The notes below the pieces were generated by a model that had not been told where the DNA came from, searched no databases, and saw only the letters and a list, made by a program, of their open reading frames with translations. Both the position numbers and the translations under genes were made by a program. This document shows positions 40,161 to 50,300 of a stretch of 64,000 bases of DNA, in pieces (position 1 is the first letter of the stretch; the number at the start of each line of letters is the position of its first letter). The stretch comes from CAVSQX01 sp963730225 (GTDB taxonomy: Bacteria > Planctomycetota > Phycisphaerae > Tepidisphaerales > Tepidisphaeraceae): assembly GCA_963730225.1 (NCBI GenBank), contig CAVSQX010000002.1, positions 186,001 to 250,000 on the forward strand. Direction: 5' to 3'.

Positions 40161-41285
40161 ATGGATTTGCTTCGCCGCCAGCATCTTTCCGCCGTCCGCT
40201 CGATCGTCGTGAAGCTCGGCACACAGTTGCTGACGCTCCCCGACGGCCGGCTCGATGCTGATTTCCTTTCCGCCATTGCCGCCCAGATTTCCGGGTTGAG
40301 GCAGCGAGGATTGTCGCTGACGCTGGTGAGCTCCGGCGCCATCGGCGCGGGCGTCGGCGAGCTGAAGCTTCCCGCCCGTCCTACCGATCTGGCCAAGCTT
40401 CAGGCCGTCGCCGCCGTCGGGCAGCGGCGATTGATGGATGCCTGGGCCGACGCCTTTGCCCCTTTGAATTTGCACGTCGCCCAGATTTTGCTCACCCGCG
40501 AGGACATCGACGATCGCGCCCGTTTCTTGAACCTCCGCAACACCATTCACGCCGTCCACGATCTGGGCGCCGTGCCGATCGTCAACGAGAACGACACGGT
40601 CAGCACCGACGAGTTGGTGAAAATCACCTTCGGCGACAATGACATCCTCGCCGCACTGCTGACGCATGCCCTGGCGGCCGATCTGCTGATTCTGCTCTCG
40701 GTTGTCGACGGAATTCTCGATTCCGACGGCAAAACCGTCCCGCTGATTCAAAGTGTCGAATTGGCGCGCAACCTGGTGCGCGGCGAAAAGTCCGCGCTTG
40801 GAAAGGGCGGCATGGATTCCAAACTGGCCGCCGCCCGAATGGTCGGCGACGCGGGCTCGGCGATGATCGTCGCCGACGGGCGAAGCCCCGACGTGCTCAT
40901 CCGCGTTCTCGATCACGAATCGGTCGGAACCCTGTTCATCCCCGGCGGACGAAAAATGTCCGGCCGCAGCCGTTGGATCGGCTCGGTTCGTCCCGCTGGC
41001 ATCATCGTCATTGATGCGGGGGCGGCCAAGGCGCTGGTCGAGCGAAAAAAAAGTCTGCTGCCGGCGGGAATTGTCGGCGTCGAGGGCAACTTCGCACGCG
41101 GCGACGTCCTGGCCATCGCTACCGCCGACGGCAAGGTGATCGCGCACGGTCTGTCCAACTATCCGTCGGCCGACATCAATCGCATCAAAGGAAAGAAGAC
41201 CGCCGAAGTGCGCAGCCTGCTGGCCGATGCCGCGTACGACGAAGTCGTGCATCGGGATAATCTGGTTGTGATCGCTTCGGAGTGA
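40161..41285 (+). CDS. proB: Glutamate 5-kinase
   Basis: 374 residues. The amino-acid kinase domain shows SIVVKLGTQLL, VSSGAIGAGVGEL, NENDTVSTDEL, FGDNDILAALLTHAL and the KGGMDSKLAAARM block. A C-terminal PUA domain follows (ALVERKKSLLPAGIVGVEGNFARGDVLAI). It phosphorylates glutamate in the first step of proline synthesis. proA is not in the window. Confidence 0.95.
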   Translation: MDLLRRQHLSAVRSIVVKLGTQLLTLPDGRLDADFLSAIAAQISGLRQRGLSLTLVSSGAIGAGVGELKLPARPTDLAKLQAVAAVGQRRLMDAWADAFAPLNLHVAQILLTREDIDDRARFLNLRNTIHAVHDLGAVPIVNENDTVSTDELVKITFGDNDILAALLTHALAADLLILLSVVDGILDSDGKTVPLIQSVELARNLVRGEKSALGKGGMDSKLAAARMVGDAGSAMIVADGRSPDVLIRVLDHESVGTLFIPGGRKMSGRSRWIGSVRPAGIIVIDAGAAKALVERKKSLLPAGIVGVEGNFARGDVLAIATADGKVIAHGLSNYPSADINRIKGKKTAEVRSLLADAAYDEVVHRDNLVVIASE

Positions 41286-41291
41286 TCCGTC

Positions 41292-41993
41292 TTACGCCGC
41301 CGACCGTCCGCTGGGGTTCATTTCGCCCGTTTCCCTTACCGACCGCTGGGCCGACTCGAACGATTCGGCGTCCACAAAAATTCCCCAGCCGTTTTTCTTG
41401 CCCGGAGAATGGATGTAGATCCACATTCGATTCCCCGCCTGGCTGATTTCGAGTTGCCGTTCCCATCCACAGACGGTTACGCCGTCCAATCGTTGCACCT
41501 GGTTGGAATTGGGCGGCTCCGATTTCACCAGCGACAACAACGGCTTTGATGCTTTCGACGCTCCCGCTATCGCCGCCCGTGGAATCGCGCCGGCGATCAA
41601 TCGCGCGCCGCTGCGATGCATTCCCGCGCCCATGGGACGACTGTGAACCACCACAAACCGCGGCCGCCGATCGTCGCCGGCCTGCGGCCAGTCGACATCA
41701 AATTCCGATCCGACGGCCATCGGATCGCAATGAATCAACCCAAGCCCGCTTTCGGACACATTGCTAAGTGACGCAACGATCGAGGATGCGTGTTGGCGCT
41801 GATCGATGGGCCACATTTGCGCAGTTCGAGGGTGCAAGGTCAGATTCCCGAATCTGCCGGCTCGCGGCGATGACCGTGCCTCCAAGTTCTTTTTGGACTG
41901 TCGCTTAGATCCAGACAGCTCAGCGTGGCTGACAAGCGCAAGTAGCGGCAACATGGCCATAAAATCGTCACAATCGGACGGTTCATTAATCAC
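41292..41993 (-). CDS. PilZ-like domain protein
   Basis: 233 residues from the GTG at 41993 (or 222 from the ATG at 41960). The middle region SSIVASLSNVSESGLGLIHCDPMAVGSEF carries the NxSxxG turn typical of PilZ domains. The usual RxxxR motif is replaced by a basic stretch (GSKRQSKKNLEARSSPR), so c-di-GMP binding is uncertain. The C-terminal half (RMWIYIHSPGKKNGWGIFVDAE) is unrecognised. It converges on proB, ending 7 bp after it. Confidence 0.55.
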   Translation of the reverse strand: MINEPSDCDDFMAMLPLLALVSHAELSGSKRQSKKNLEARSSPRAGRFGNLTLHPRTAQMWPIDQRQHASSIVASLSNVSESGLGLIHCDPMAVGSEFDVDWPQAGDDRRPRFVVVHSRPMGAGMHRSGARLIAGAIPRAAIAGASKASKPLLSLVKSEPPNSNQVQRLDGVTVCGWERQLEISQAGNRMWIYIHSPGKKNGWGIFVDAESFESAQRSVRETGEMNPSGRSAA

Positions 41994-42441
41994 TCATTCT
42001 TCACTTCACAATGAAATGAACCGTATCGACAAATTTCATATTGAAATATTTGTTAACGGCGAGTCGCCACAGAAATGCGATTTTCAGGTCAATTTCGCAC
42101 ATTATTGGGTATCGAGTTCATGGCATTAACTTCGCAATGGGTAAGGCGAATCCCGTGTGCAGCGTCGGGCGTGCGGGACGACGAAATACGCAATTTTACC
42201 GGTCCCTCCTTTTACCCCGACCCCATTCGAGAGGGCGGAACGGCGAATACGGTGGCTGATTGACGGCGATTACCGCGTGCGGCCGGCTGGTCAGTTCCGT
42301 TTCGCCCTCCCGCCCTCTCGATGGTCGTGGGGGAAAACGCAAAATCCCAATTACCAAGTTCCAATGATCCATAGCAATTGGTCATCGGGATTCGACCCGA
42401 ACTTGCCGCCGCGGTTTTGCATCGCTACACTTCCTCGCCCC
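41994..42441. other. 448-bp intergenic region, AT-rich at its left end
   Basis: No convincing gene. AT-rich DNA at 41985-42060 includes an inverted repeat CGGTTCATT (41979-41987) / AATGAACCG (42015-42023) and a small palindrome ATTTCA-TAT-TGAAAT (42033-42047). These could be operator or promoter sites for the PilZ gene at its left. The right part lies before rpmE and holds short words like those in the GGCAATT repeats (aattaccaagttcc near 42349). Confidence 0.4.
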
Positions 42442-42684
42442 ATGAAAGCCAAGATCCATCCGCGTTACCAAACCTGCACAGTTCACTGTGCTTGTGGCAA
42501 CACCTTCACCACGCGCAGCACTGTCGCCAAGATCAATGTCGACATCTGTAACGTTTGCCATCCGTTTTTCACTGGCAAGCAGAAATTCGTCGACACGGCC
42601 GGTCGGGTGGAGCGTTTCAGCAAGAAGTTCGGGGGCACATACAGCTTCCAGAAAACCGCCGTCGCCGCCAAGCCCAAGAAGTGA
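42442..42684 (+). CDS. rpmE: 50S ribosomal protein L31, zinc-binding type
   Basis: 80 residues. KIHPRYQTCTVHCACGNTF and DICNVCHPFFTGKQKFVDTAGRVERF are the L31 signature. The cysteines at 16, 18, 37 and 40 are placed to bind zinc, as in the C+ form. A basic tail ends the protein. It is a structural protein of the large subunit near the central protuberance. The ATG at 42442 begins the conserved sequence exactly. Confidence 0.96.
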   Translation: MKAKIHPRYQTCTVHCACGNTFTTRSTVAKINVDICNVCHPFFTGKQKFVDTAGRVERFSKKFGGTYSFQKTAVAAKPKK

Positions 42685-42715
42685 AGCTTCCGCAGCGCTG
42701 CGGCGAATCACGTCT

Positions 42716-45376
42716 ATGGCGCTTCTCCGATTGGTCATCTCCAATTTTGCGGTTCGAAAAACACGGGTTTTTCTAACCGCCTCTGCGATCGCGCTGTCGG
42801 TGAGCCTGGTGATCGCCGTCACCAGCGGCTGCTCGTCGATCGAGGCCTCGGCGTTAAAAATGCTGGCTCGATTCATGGGCACCGCCGACGCGCTGATTGC
42901 CCACAAGGGCAGCGGGCATCCGCAATTGCCCGAATCATTCGTCGATCAGATGCGGCTCGATCCGGCCATCAAGCGCCTGACCGCCCGGCTCGAAGCCGAG
43001 CTTCCGCTGGTGGACGCGCACAACCAGCCGCTGGAGGGCCGGCCGGCGCAGATCATCGGCATTCGCCTTCCGCAGGATACGCGCATCGAAAATCTGACCA
43101 TGATCTCCGGCCAATGGTTCGACGCTCCATCCGGCAACGTGGCGGTGATCGACCAGGTCGCCGCCGAAAAACTTGGCGTCGCCGTCGGTGGATTTTTCGA
43201 TCTTCCCGGCCTGGGCGCTCCGCTGCATCTCCACGTCGTCGGAATCGTTCGCAAGCCGCAGGTTCTGGCGAAAAACATTCAATCGATTTATCTGCCGATC
43301 GAAACGCTTCAAAAGTTCGTCATGCCCGACAAGCCGCCGCAAGTGAACCGTGTCATGATCGATTTGCAGACCTCCGCCAGCCTGGATGATTTTATTGCCC
43401 GCTGGGATCCGCGGCTGGCGGGGATCGATCCCGATTTGCATCTGCGCCTGGCGCGCGACAACCGCCAGGATCTGGACCGCGATCTTCAGGGTCTGCGTCT
43501 GCTCAGTTACGTCGGCGGGGCGATTTCGATGATGGCCGCCGCGTTCATCGTCTTTTCCACGCTGAGCATGGGCGTCGCCGAGCGAAGCCGCACGCTGGCG
43601 ATGCTCCGCGCCGTCGGGGCCGTGCGCGGGCAAATCGCCGGGCTGGTCGTGATCGAAGGCTTGCTGCTGGCTCTGCTGGGCGTAGCGATCGGCGTTCCGC
43701 TGGGATGGCTCTGGATTAAGCTCCTGGCCCTGAAGTTCAATCAACTTTTCACCGCAGGCGCCGTCCTCAGCGGCAGCGGCATGATTCTGGGCGTTGGAGG
43801 GTCGCTGCTGACAGCGTTGGCCGCCAGCCTTCTGCCGGCTCGCCTGGCGACGCGCGTCGATCCGCTGGAAGCAATGTCGTTGCAAGCCGCAACGCCGTCG
43901 GCCCGCGCACCAATTCTCGCGGCTCTGGCCGGGCTCGTTCTCATCAGCGTTGATTCGCTGCTCATCTTCGGCGCAGCCGACTCACTGCTGGCGGCGCACT
44001 TCAGCAACGGCGCGGAAATCGCCCGGCAATTCAAATTCTACGGCCACTTTTTCATCGGCCTGCCATCGATCATGTTCGGCTTCTTCCTTCTGGCGCCCAG
44101 TTTCGTGTGGATTCTCGAGCGCGTCGCCGGCCCGGCGATCGCCGCCGCCCTGGGCCTGAACTTTTCCATCCTGCGACAACAGCTTTCCTCCGGAATCTCG
44201 CGCGCCGCCGGAACGTGTGCCGCGCTTATGGTCGGCATCGCGATCCTGGTTGCGATGGAGACGCAGGGCAACACGATGCTTCAGGGATGGCGCATCCCCG
44301 ACAAATTCCCCGATGTCTTCATTGTCAGTTGGCCCGGCCTGTCCGAGGCGCAGGCCGATCAGCTTTCGCGCGTCCCGGGAATCAAGCCCGGTCAGTTGTT
44401 GCCGATCGCCGTCGCCTCGCCCGATTTTGGCGGAGCCAGTCCGTTCGCCATGATCGGCCTGGCGGCGATGCCCGACGCCACCATGTTCTTCGGAATTGAC
44501 CCGGCCAAAGGACTGAACATGATGGGTCTTGAATTTCGCCAGGGGAATCCGACCGACGCCATCGCCCAGCTCAAGCTCCGGCATCACATCATCGTGACCG
44601 ATGAATTCCGCCAGTTGAAGCATCTTGGGGTCGGCGACACACTGGCCCTGAAGACGATTCATGGCGACGTGAATTACAAAATCGCCGCGGTGGTTTGGTC
44701 GCCGGGAATCGACGTCATCGTGAATATGTTCGACATGGGCCGGCAGTTCGACCAGCGCACGGCCGCCAGCGTTTTCGGATCGATCGAGGACGCCAAAAAA
44801 GATTTCGGCGTTGATTCGCTGCACCTGTTCGCCGCCAACGTCGACACCTCCGCCGACAAGGCGCAGATGGTCGAGCAACTGCAAAAAACGCTGAACGTGC
44901 AGGGCCTGGAAGCGGGCGATGTGCGAGTGATCAAGCAAGGCATTCAAAACGATTTTGCCGACCTGCTGCTGCTCATGGCCGTGGTTCCCTTCTCCGCGAT
45001 GGCGGTGGCGTCGCTGGGCGTGACCAACACCATCATGGCCAGCATCCGCACCCGCCGCTGGCAATTTGGCGTTCTCCGCAGCGTCGGGCTGACGCGCTGG
45101 CAACTGCTGCGGATGATTCTCAGCGAGGCGGTGCTTGTCGGTCTGGTCGGATGCGCGATGGGATTGATGGCCGGATCGATTCTGGCCGTCGATGCCCATG
45201 AGCTGACTCGTGTCGTCATCGGATATCTGCCGCCGATCTCCGTTCCGTGGCGGCTGATTTCCATCGGCACCGGCGTGATGATGACGATGACATTGCTCGC
45301 CAGCCTGTGGCCCGCCATCAGCGTCGCCGCCGCCGAGCCGCTGGAATTGCTTCAAGCCGGCCGCGCCGCGGCGTAA
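42716..45376 (+). CDS. FtsX/MacB-type ABC transporter permease
   Basis: 886 residues. It begins with a membrane helix (VRKTRVFLTASAIALSVSLVIAVTSG), has a large periplasmic domain, a central bundle (MMAAAFIVFSTLSMGVAERSRTLAMLRAVGAVRGQI) and a second copy near the C-terminus (RTRRWQFGVLRSVGLTRWQLLRMIL). This two-FtsX-unit layout matches lipoprotein-release or lipid/peptide export permeases. No ATPase gene is adjacent, so the partner is elsewhere. The start at 42716 begins the conserved N-terminus; upstream in-frame codons overlap rpmE. Confidence 0.82.
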   Translation: MALLRLVISNFAVRKTRVFLTASAIALSVSLVIAVTSGCSSIEASALKMLARFMGTADALIAHKGSGHPQLPESFVDQMRLDPAIKRLTARLEAELPLVDAHNQPLEGRPAQIIGIRLPQDTRIENLTMISGQWFDAPSGNVAVIDQVAAEKLGVAVGGFFDLPGLGAPLHLHVVGIVRKPQVLAKNIQSIYLPIETLQKFVMPDKPPQVNRVMIDLQTSASLDDFIARWDPRLAGIDPDLHLRLARDNRQDLDRDLQGLRLLSYVGGAISMMAAAFIVFSTLSMGVAERSRTLAMLRAVGAVRGQIAGLVVIEGLLLALLGVAIGVPLGWLWIKLLALKFNQLFTAGAVLSGSGMILGVGGSLLTALAASLLPARLATRVDPLEAMSLQAATPSARAPILAALAGLVLISVDSLLIFGAADSLLAAHFSNGAEIARQFKFYGHFFIGLPSIMFGFFLLAPSFVWILERVAGPAIAAALGLNFSILRQQLSSGISRAAGTCAALMVGIAILVAMETQGNTMLQGWRIPDKFPDVFIVSWPGLSEAQADQLSRVPGIKPGQLLPIAVASPDFGGASPFAMIGLAAMPDATMFFGIDPAKGLNMMGLEFRQGNPTDAIAQLKLRHHIIVTDEFRQLKHLGVGDTLALKTIHGDVNYKIAAVVWSPGIDVIVNMFDMGRQFDQRTAASVFGSIEDAKKDFGVDSLHLFAANVDTSADKAQMVEQLQKTLNVQGLEAGDVRVIKQGIQNDFADLLLLMAVVPFSAMAVASLGVTNTIMASIRTRRWQFGVLRSVGLTRWQLLRMILSEAVLVGLVGCAMGLMAGSILAVDAHELTRVVIGYLPPISVPWRLISIGTGVMMTMTLLASLWPAISVAAAEPLELLQAGRAAA

Positions 45377-45435
45377 CATCGGATTTTGACCGGATACGCG
45401 CCGCCGTTATCCTGTTTTTTGGGAGCGGCACCTTC

Positions 45436-46523
45436 ATGGCAGAAACGGCCAACGCCAGTCCATCGGGAACCGGAAGCGCACCGCGCGCGCCGGAGGGCGC
45501 GAATCTTTTTCGGCCGAAGAGTTGGCCATCGTCCTGTCGCACTTCGACATCGGCGTCATCGATTCCATCGTGGAATTTCCGCGCGGCTCGCGGAAAGCGC
45601 CCAAGCTGCTGGTCGTCAGCGAGCAGGGAAAATTTCTGCTCAAACGCCGGGCCCGCGGCAAGGACGATCCATACAAAGTCGCCTTCTGCCATCAGCTCCA
45701 GTTGTATCTGGCCAGCAAGCAATTCCCGCTGCCGCATCTGATCGGCACCCGCCGCGACAACAACTCGATGCTCCAGCTTCGCAACAACGTCTACGAGATG
45801 TTCGAGTACATTCCCGGCCAGGGATATCCGCAGACGTTGGAAAGCACGTTCGACAGCGGACGGATTTTGTCGCTGTATCACAAGCTGCTGGAAGCCTTCC
45901 AATCGGAATGGACGCCCCCCAGCGGGAGCTATCACAAGGCCTCGGCGGTCGAGCAGGGGCTGCGCTCGATTGCCACCGGCCGCGCAGCGCCGTTGGGAGG
46001 AGGCGGCGCCGATTTCGCTCCGCTGGTTCAATTTCTGCTGGAAAGTTATCGGCAAGGGGCGGAAGAAACCGAGCACTTGGGCATCGAAACCTGGCCGCGG
46101 CAAATCGTTCATGCCGACTGGCATCCCGGCAACATGCTCTTCCGCGACAACCGTGTTGTCGCCGTCATCGATTACGACAGCGCCCGCCTGTTGCCGCGCG
46201 TTATCGATGTGGCCAACGGGGCGTTGCAGTTCAGCATTATCGGCGGCGATGACGACGTGGCCAAATGGCCCGACTATCTGGACGAAAGCCGGTTCAAGCG
46301 ATTCCTTCGCGGCTACGACGAAGTTCTGCTGCTGAGCCAGGGAGAAGTTCGCGCGATTCCCTGGCTCATGATCGAAGCGCTTATCGCCGAGGCCGTTTTT
46401 CCCATCGCCGTCACCGGAAGCTTTGTCCGTATTGACGGGCTCGCCTTTCTGCAAATGGTGCAAAGAAAAATCTACTGGATGCAGCGGCACGCCGATAAAC
46501 TGGTGGAGTTGGCCGAGTCCTGA
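45436..46523 (+). CDS. APH-fold phosphotransferase (one frameshift)
   Basis: About 362 residues after restoring one T in the run at 45506-45510, which joins the ATG-initiated APEGANLF to SAEELAIVLSHFD. The kinase has PKLLVVSEQGKFLLKRR (nucleotide-binding lysine), the Brenner motif HADWHPGNMLF and the metal-binding VIDYDSARLLP. This is the aminoglycoside phosphotransferase/homoserine kinase-like family; the substrate could be an amino acid, sugar or aminoglycoside and cannot be told. Cytoplasmic. Confidence 0.75.
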
Positions 46524-46556
46524 AACGTCCGCCTACGATTCCATTGGAGGTTTCTC

Positions 46557-47309
46557 GTGCGGATATGGATCGTTGTCCCGCTATTCCTCGCCGCCACCAT
46601 TGTTCTGGCCCAGGAGCCGGCGACCGCTCCATCGACCGAGCCGGATGCGATCTCTCCCGCGGCGGATTCGCCCATCCGCCGATGGTATTCCGAATTGACC
46701 AGTCCTGATTCCACCATCCGCGACAGCGCCCAAACCGATCTCATGGGCCTCTCGCGCGCCGAGCTTTCCGAATTGCGCTGGCTGATCCAGCACGATGGCC
46801 CGCCCGCCCCGGCTCAGGTCGCGGCGCTGCACGACATCGTGATGCAGATCTATCTGGCCTCGCAAGCGTATCCGGCCGATCCTTTCGCCGGGTTTCTTGG
46901 CCTCAGTTGGCCCCAGAATTTCGACCAGGTTAAGTCGCGCCTGGGGGTTCCGGTCGTCAGCCGTCTGCCCGGCTGTCCCGCGTTTCGCTGGCTGCGGGAC
47001 GGCGATCTCATTCTCGGCGTGCAGCTCGAGCCCAGAATTCCGATGGCTCAGGAGCCGGTGCATCCGACGCCCAGCCAGCAGACTCTTCAGGAAATCATCG
47101 AGCAAGCCGGCGCCGACCGCCAAATCACCCTCGATGTTTTGCGCCAGGGCCAGCGAATCCGTGTTTCGATGCAACTTCGCCCCCGACCGCTGCCGAGCCA
47201 GTTGCAGACTCTCCAGAGCGTGGAAGGCTTTCTCAATCAATGGCAACAGGATGGCGAAGCGTATTGGCAATCGCAGTTTGTGCCGTTATTGCATCCGGGC
47301 GTCTCCTGA
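46557..47309 (+). CDS. Exported protein with a PDZ-like domain
   Basis: 250 residues starting at GTG. A signal peptide (MRIWIVVPLFLAATIVLA-QE) is followed by a polar Pro/Ser linker and a helical region. A C-terminal PDZ-like domain (GDLILGVQLEPRIP, then LQEIIEQAGADRQITLDVLRQGQRIRVSMQL) probably binds peptides in the periplasm. No catalytic motif is seen. It may be co-transcribed with the kinase gene 33 bp upstream. Confidence 0.6.
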   Translation: MRIWIVVPLFLAATIVLAQEPATAPSTEPDAISPAADSPIRRWYSELTSPDSTIRDSAQTDLMGLSRAELSELRWLIQHDGPPAPAQVAALHDIVMQIYLASQAYPADPFAGFLGLSWPQNFDQVKSRLGVPVVSRLPGCPAFRWLRDGDLILGVQLEPRIPMAQEPVHPTPSQQTLQEIIEQAGADRQITLDVLRQGQRIRVSMQLRPRPLPSQLQTLQSVEGFLNQWQQDGEAYWQSQFVPLLHPGVS

Positions 47310-47378
47310 CGGCCGCAAAACTGCCGATTTCCGGCTTTTCATTTGACATCCGGCATTCACCATGGCTCAAATATTCTC

Positions 47379-48008
47379 ATGAACCTCCGCTATCATTTCT
47401 TACCGTTGCCTGTTCTGGCCCTGCTGCTGTGTGGCTGCGATTCCTGGACGTATCGGGCCGTGCCCAACGTCAGCCTCAGCTACCCCAACGAACTTGGCAG
47501 CGAAGGGCCCGTGGTGTTCCAGAGTTCTCAGCCGGGACTTCCGCCAATGACCGCGTCGATCCAGCAATCGATACTCGATCACGCCAATGCCGCGCCGGTA
47601 AATCAGACCGTGTTGATGGCGACCTGGAAACATGATTACGGCACCTACGAAAGCAGCGTCAGGCAAACGCTGGTGGTTCGCCTCGACGGCGATCTCAAGC
47701 CCGGTCAATATTGGATTTCCCCCGAAAATGCGGTGCTGATCACCTACAGCGCTTATTCCGCTCCGTCGCGCCAGCGGATTGGGCTGGCCGGTTCGATCAA
47801 AGTTCTTCAGGTTAACGACAACAAGATCATCGCCGACGTGGCCGTGCGGGATACCCGTGAGATCGATTCATCGGATTTCCTCGATCAGCCGTGGGACCCA
47901 CAGTACGCAATTTTCCCCTTTTCGCTGACGGGCACCCACACCTTCGCGATCACCTCGCCGACCGATCCGCTCTTCGAGAAGGCCGGTGTGAAATGGGTGG
48001 CGCAATAA
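47379..48008 (+). CDS. Putative lipoprotein
   Basis: 209 residues from the ATG at 47379. A signal with lipobox LLLCGC predicts lipidation. The mature part is beta-rich (LSYPNELGSEGPVVFQS, TLVVRLDGDLKPGQYWIS, NKIIADVAVRD). No family recognised. Its 3' end is 4 bp from the convergent glycosidase gene. Confidence 0.6.
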   Translation: MNLRYHFLPLPVLALLLCGCDSWTYRAVPNVSLSYPNELGSEGPVVFQSSQPGLPPMTASIQQSILDHANAAPVNQTVLMATWKHDYGTYESSVRQTLVVRLDGDLKPGQYWISPENAVLITYSAYSAPSRQRIGLAGSIKVLQVNDNKIIADVAVRDTREIDSSDFLDQPWDPQYAIFPFSLTGTHTFAITSPTDPLFEKAGVKWVAQ

Positions 48009-48012
48009 CCGA

Positions 48013-49617
48013 TCAAACTCTCCGCAACCGTATCGCGATATACGGCTTGCCGGGCAACGTCACCTTACCGTCGCCGGCGGGGCGGTAGAGGTAACCGCTT
48101 AGCCGATCGATGGTGAACGTGCCCGGCATCGGCGTCACCGTCATGTTCCAGGTATCCAGAACGTCCGCCGCGAATTTCATGCCTGCCGCCAGTGCGTTCT
48201 TGTCTGGGGGATCACGCGGCAGGGCAAACGGCCAATCGGTGGGCTGTTCTTTCCCAAAATAGATCAGGTAATACTCACCGGCGCGTCCACCGATGTGCGA
48301 TTCATACGCTTCATCGATCGGCTCGATTCCATCCCTGGGCCCTTCTTCCAGGATTTTGCGAAGGAAGGCGAGGCGCGGCGGGCTTTGGCCGCGAAGTTGG
48401 CCACCGCTGCCGGTCCAGACCAAACCATCGGCGCCGCCCAATGTTTCTCCGTGGCCCACGTACGTTCCGGCGATCGTGCCCAGCCAGAAACGCATGACCA
48501 TCTCTTCGCCGCTCAATTGGCCCCATCGCCGATCGCTGTGGCCCTCGTAGCAGACTTCATCGTAAACAACAGGCTTGGGGATTAACTCCCGCATCAACAC
48601 CGCCCGGCCGAAATCGGCGACGGCGTTGCCGTTTTGAATCGTGGCGTGCGTCACCCACGGCTTGTTGTAATCGTAAACCTTCTGCGCGTTGTGCACCGAT
48701 CGCAGATGACCGTACGGATCGTCGGCGGCGACGAGCTGAAAAAAGTGATCCCAATCCGCATCGGTCTTCCCCTTGACCTGCCCATACTCGTTGGCCAACG
48801 ACCACCAGACATTGTGATACGCCGAAAACCGGCTGACGACGTAATGCAAATACCGATCATCCTCCGCATCGTCCATCGCATCGAACCATTTGAGTTCCCC
48901 TTTTTCGTATGGATGAAAAAGAATCAAATCCGCCTCGACGCCCTGCTGGCCCAACTGCGCAATCCGTTTTTCCAGATGCCGAAAAAACTGGACATTGAAG
49001 CGCGATGAATCCCATTTTCCCTGCGAGTCCCGTTCATACGGATAAAAAATCGGCTGCGCAGCGCCCGGCAGCACGCACATCCGCACTTTGTTGAACGGCG
49101 AATTCTTCAACGTATCCAGCGTCTGATCCTCAACCGGTTCCGGCTCGTGCGCCCAGGAGTATGCCGTGGTGCCGATCAGCACCATCGGTGTGCCATCGGC
49201 GTAGGCGAAATGGTGGACGCCGGCCACTCGCACCGGGCCGTGGTTTTGAGGCGTCGGCTCAACGCACATGAACTGGCCGCTCTTTCCCGATAATTCGGAA
49301 CGATTGCTTTGCGTTTGATACGACCAGATACCCTGGCTCTCCGGCATGAACCGAACTCGATAGACGCCCTGGCCGTCGTAGAAACCTATGACCGTCACCG
49401 TGGCTGGTCCGTTGCTGAAGCGCGCCGTGACGCGCACATCCTGAAACGGATTTCCCTCATTCGGTCCGTTGAGCGCGACTTCAAACACACCCCACCGCGG
49501 CACCAGGGGCTGCGTGGTTGGAGAAGTCTCCGCCGCTCGCATTCGACTTGAAGCGATTGCCCAAATGGCCAGTGCGGCCCAGCCTCCCCATCGACCCAGC
49601 GAACTTTGGTGGATCAT
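48013..49617 (-). CDS. DUF5060/DUF4038 putative secreted glycoside hydrolase
   Basis: 534 residues. An export signal (WGGWAALAIWAIASSRMRAAE) is followed by an N-terminal beta domain (RWGVFEVALNGPNEGNPFQDV, DUF5060) and a TIM barrel with GTTAYSWAHEP and the candidate acidic residues in WWSLANEYGQVKGKTDADW and VVYDEVCYEGH. A C-terminal beta domain resembles DUF5605. Related enzymes act on plant or algal polysaccharides; the bond cleaved is unknown. Its start overlaps the end of the ferritin-like gene by 4 bp. Confidence 0.75.
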   Translation of the reverse strand: MIHQSSLGRWGGWAALAIWAIASSRMRAAETSPTTQPLVPRWGVFEVALNGPNEGNPFQDVRVTARFSNGPATVTVIGFYDGQGVYRVRFMPESQGIWSYQTQSNRSELSGKSGQFMCVEPTPQNHGPVRVAGVHHFAYADGTPMVLIGTTAYSWAHEPEPVEDQTLDTLKNSPFNKVRMCVLPGAAQPIFYPYERDSQGKWDSSRFNVQFFRHLEKRIAQLGQQGVEADLILFHPYEKGELKWFDAMDDAEDDRYLHYVVSRFSAYHNVWWSLANEYGQVKGKTDADWDHFFQLVAADDPYGHLRSVHNAQKVYDYNKPWVTHATIQNGNAVADFGRAVLMRELIPKPVVYDEVCYEGHSDRRWGQLSGEEMVMRFWLGTIAGTYVGHGETLGGADGLVWTGSGGQLRGQSPPRLAFLRKILEEGPRDGIEPIDEAYESHIGGRAGEYYLIYFGKEQPTDWPFALPRDPPDKNALAAGMKFAADVLDTWNMTVTPMPGTFTIDRLSGYLYRPAGDGKVTLPGKPYIAIRLRRV

Positions 49618-50072
49618 GCCGCTTGGCCCGGATCGGGCGGGTCGATTCCCAGTGCCGTGGCAAGATCGATCAGATGATCCTGCTCCTGCACCAGAATCTC
49701 CCGCAATATCTCACTGAGGGCAAATTCACCCATCGCATCGGCCTGGCGAACGCGTGTTCGGTAGTTGGCGATGGTGAGCTTCTCGTTTTCCAAATCGGCC
49801 CGCAGCATGGCATCGGCTTTCTCCGACGTTTTCACCGGCTTGGGAACCGTCGCAGGCATTCCGCCCATGTAATCGATCTGCTTGGCGATCATCAGCGCGT
49901 GCTGTAATTCTTCCGACGCGTGCTTTTCCAGTTCCTTGGCGATCTCCATGTACGCCGCCCCTTTGAGCACCTGACTGTAAACCACGTACGCGATCACAGC
50001 CTGATACTCGCGCGACAAGTCTTCATTCAGCAATTCGATCATCCGCTTGCGATCCAGCGGTTTTTCCGCCAT
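49614..50072 (-). CDS. Ferritin-like diiron protein (bacterioferritin type)
   Basis: 152 residues, a four-helix bundle. Metal ligands are suggested by REYQAVIAYVVYSQ, AKELEKHASEELQHALMIAKQ (ExxH-like pair), LENEKLTIANYRTR and EILVQEQDHLIDLA. The heme-binding Met of true bacterioferritin is not certain. Likely iron storage or peroxide detoxification in the cytoplasm. The ATG at 50072 is preferred over 50135 because homology begins there. Its stop overlaps the DUF5060 gene start as ATGA-like. Confidence 0.75.
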   Translation of the reverse strand: MAEKPLDRKRMIELLNEDLSREYQAVIAYVVYSQVLKGAAYMEIAKELEKHASEELQHALMIAKQIDYMGGMPATVPKPVKTSEKADAMLRADLENEKLTIANYRTRVRQADAMGEFALSEILREILVQEQDHLIDLATALGIDPPDPGQAA

Positions 50073-50124
50073 GGCATGACCTTTCAGATTGGAAGCGCAG
50101 TATATCGAGTTCCGCCGGGCTGCG

Positions 50125-50250
50125 TTACTTCCCAAACATCTTGGCGACGATGAAGATGATTATCGCCCCGCCCAGCCCGCCGCCGCAAAGCAGATACAAA
50201 ATCGAAAATCCGACGGCCGCCAACGGATACAGGTCCAAAATGGGATGCAT
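50125..50250 (-). CDS. Small membrane protein
   Basis: 41 residues: MHPILDLYPLAAVGFSILYL then a glycine-rich turn and IIIFIVAKMFGK. Two short hydrophobic segments around LCGGGLGG; probably an inner-membrane miniprotein. No family recognised. It lies between the CsbD-like gene and the ferritin-like gene on the same strand. Confidence 0.5.
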   Translation of the reverse strand: MHPILDLYPLAAVGFSILYLLCGGGLGGAIIIFIVAKMFGK

Positions 50251-50300
50251 AAATTCACCGTAGGGCAAAATTCCTGTTGCACAACACCCGACGTGTGCGA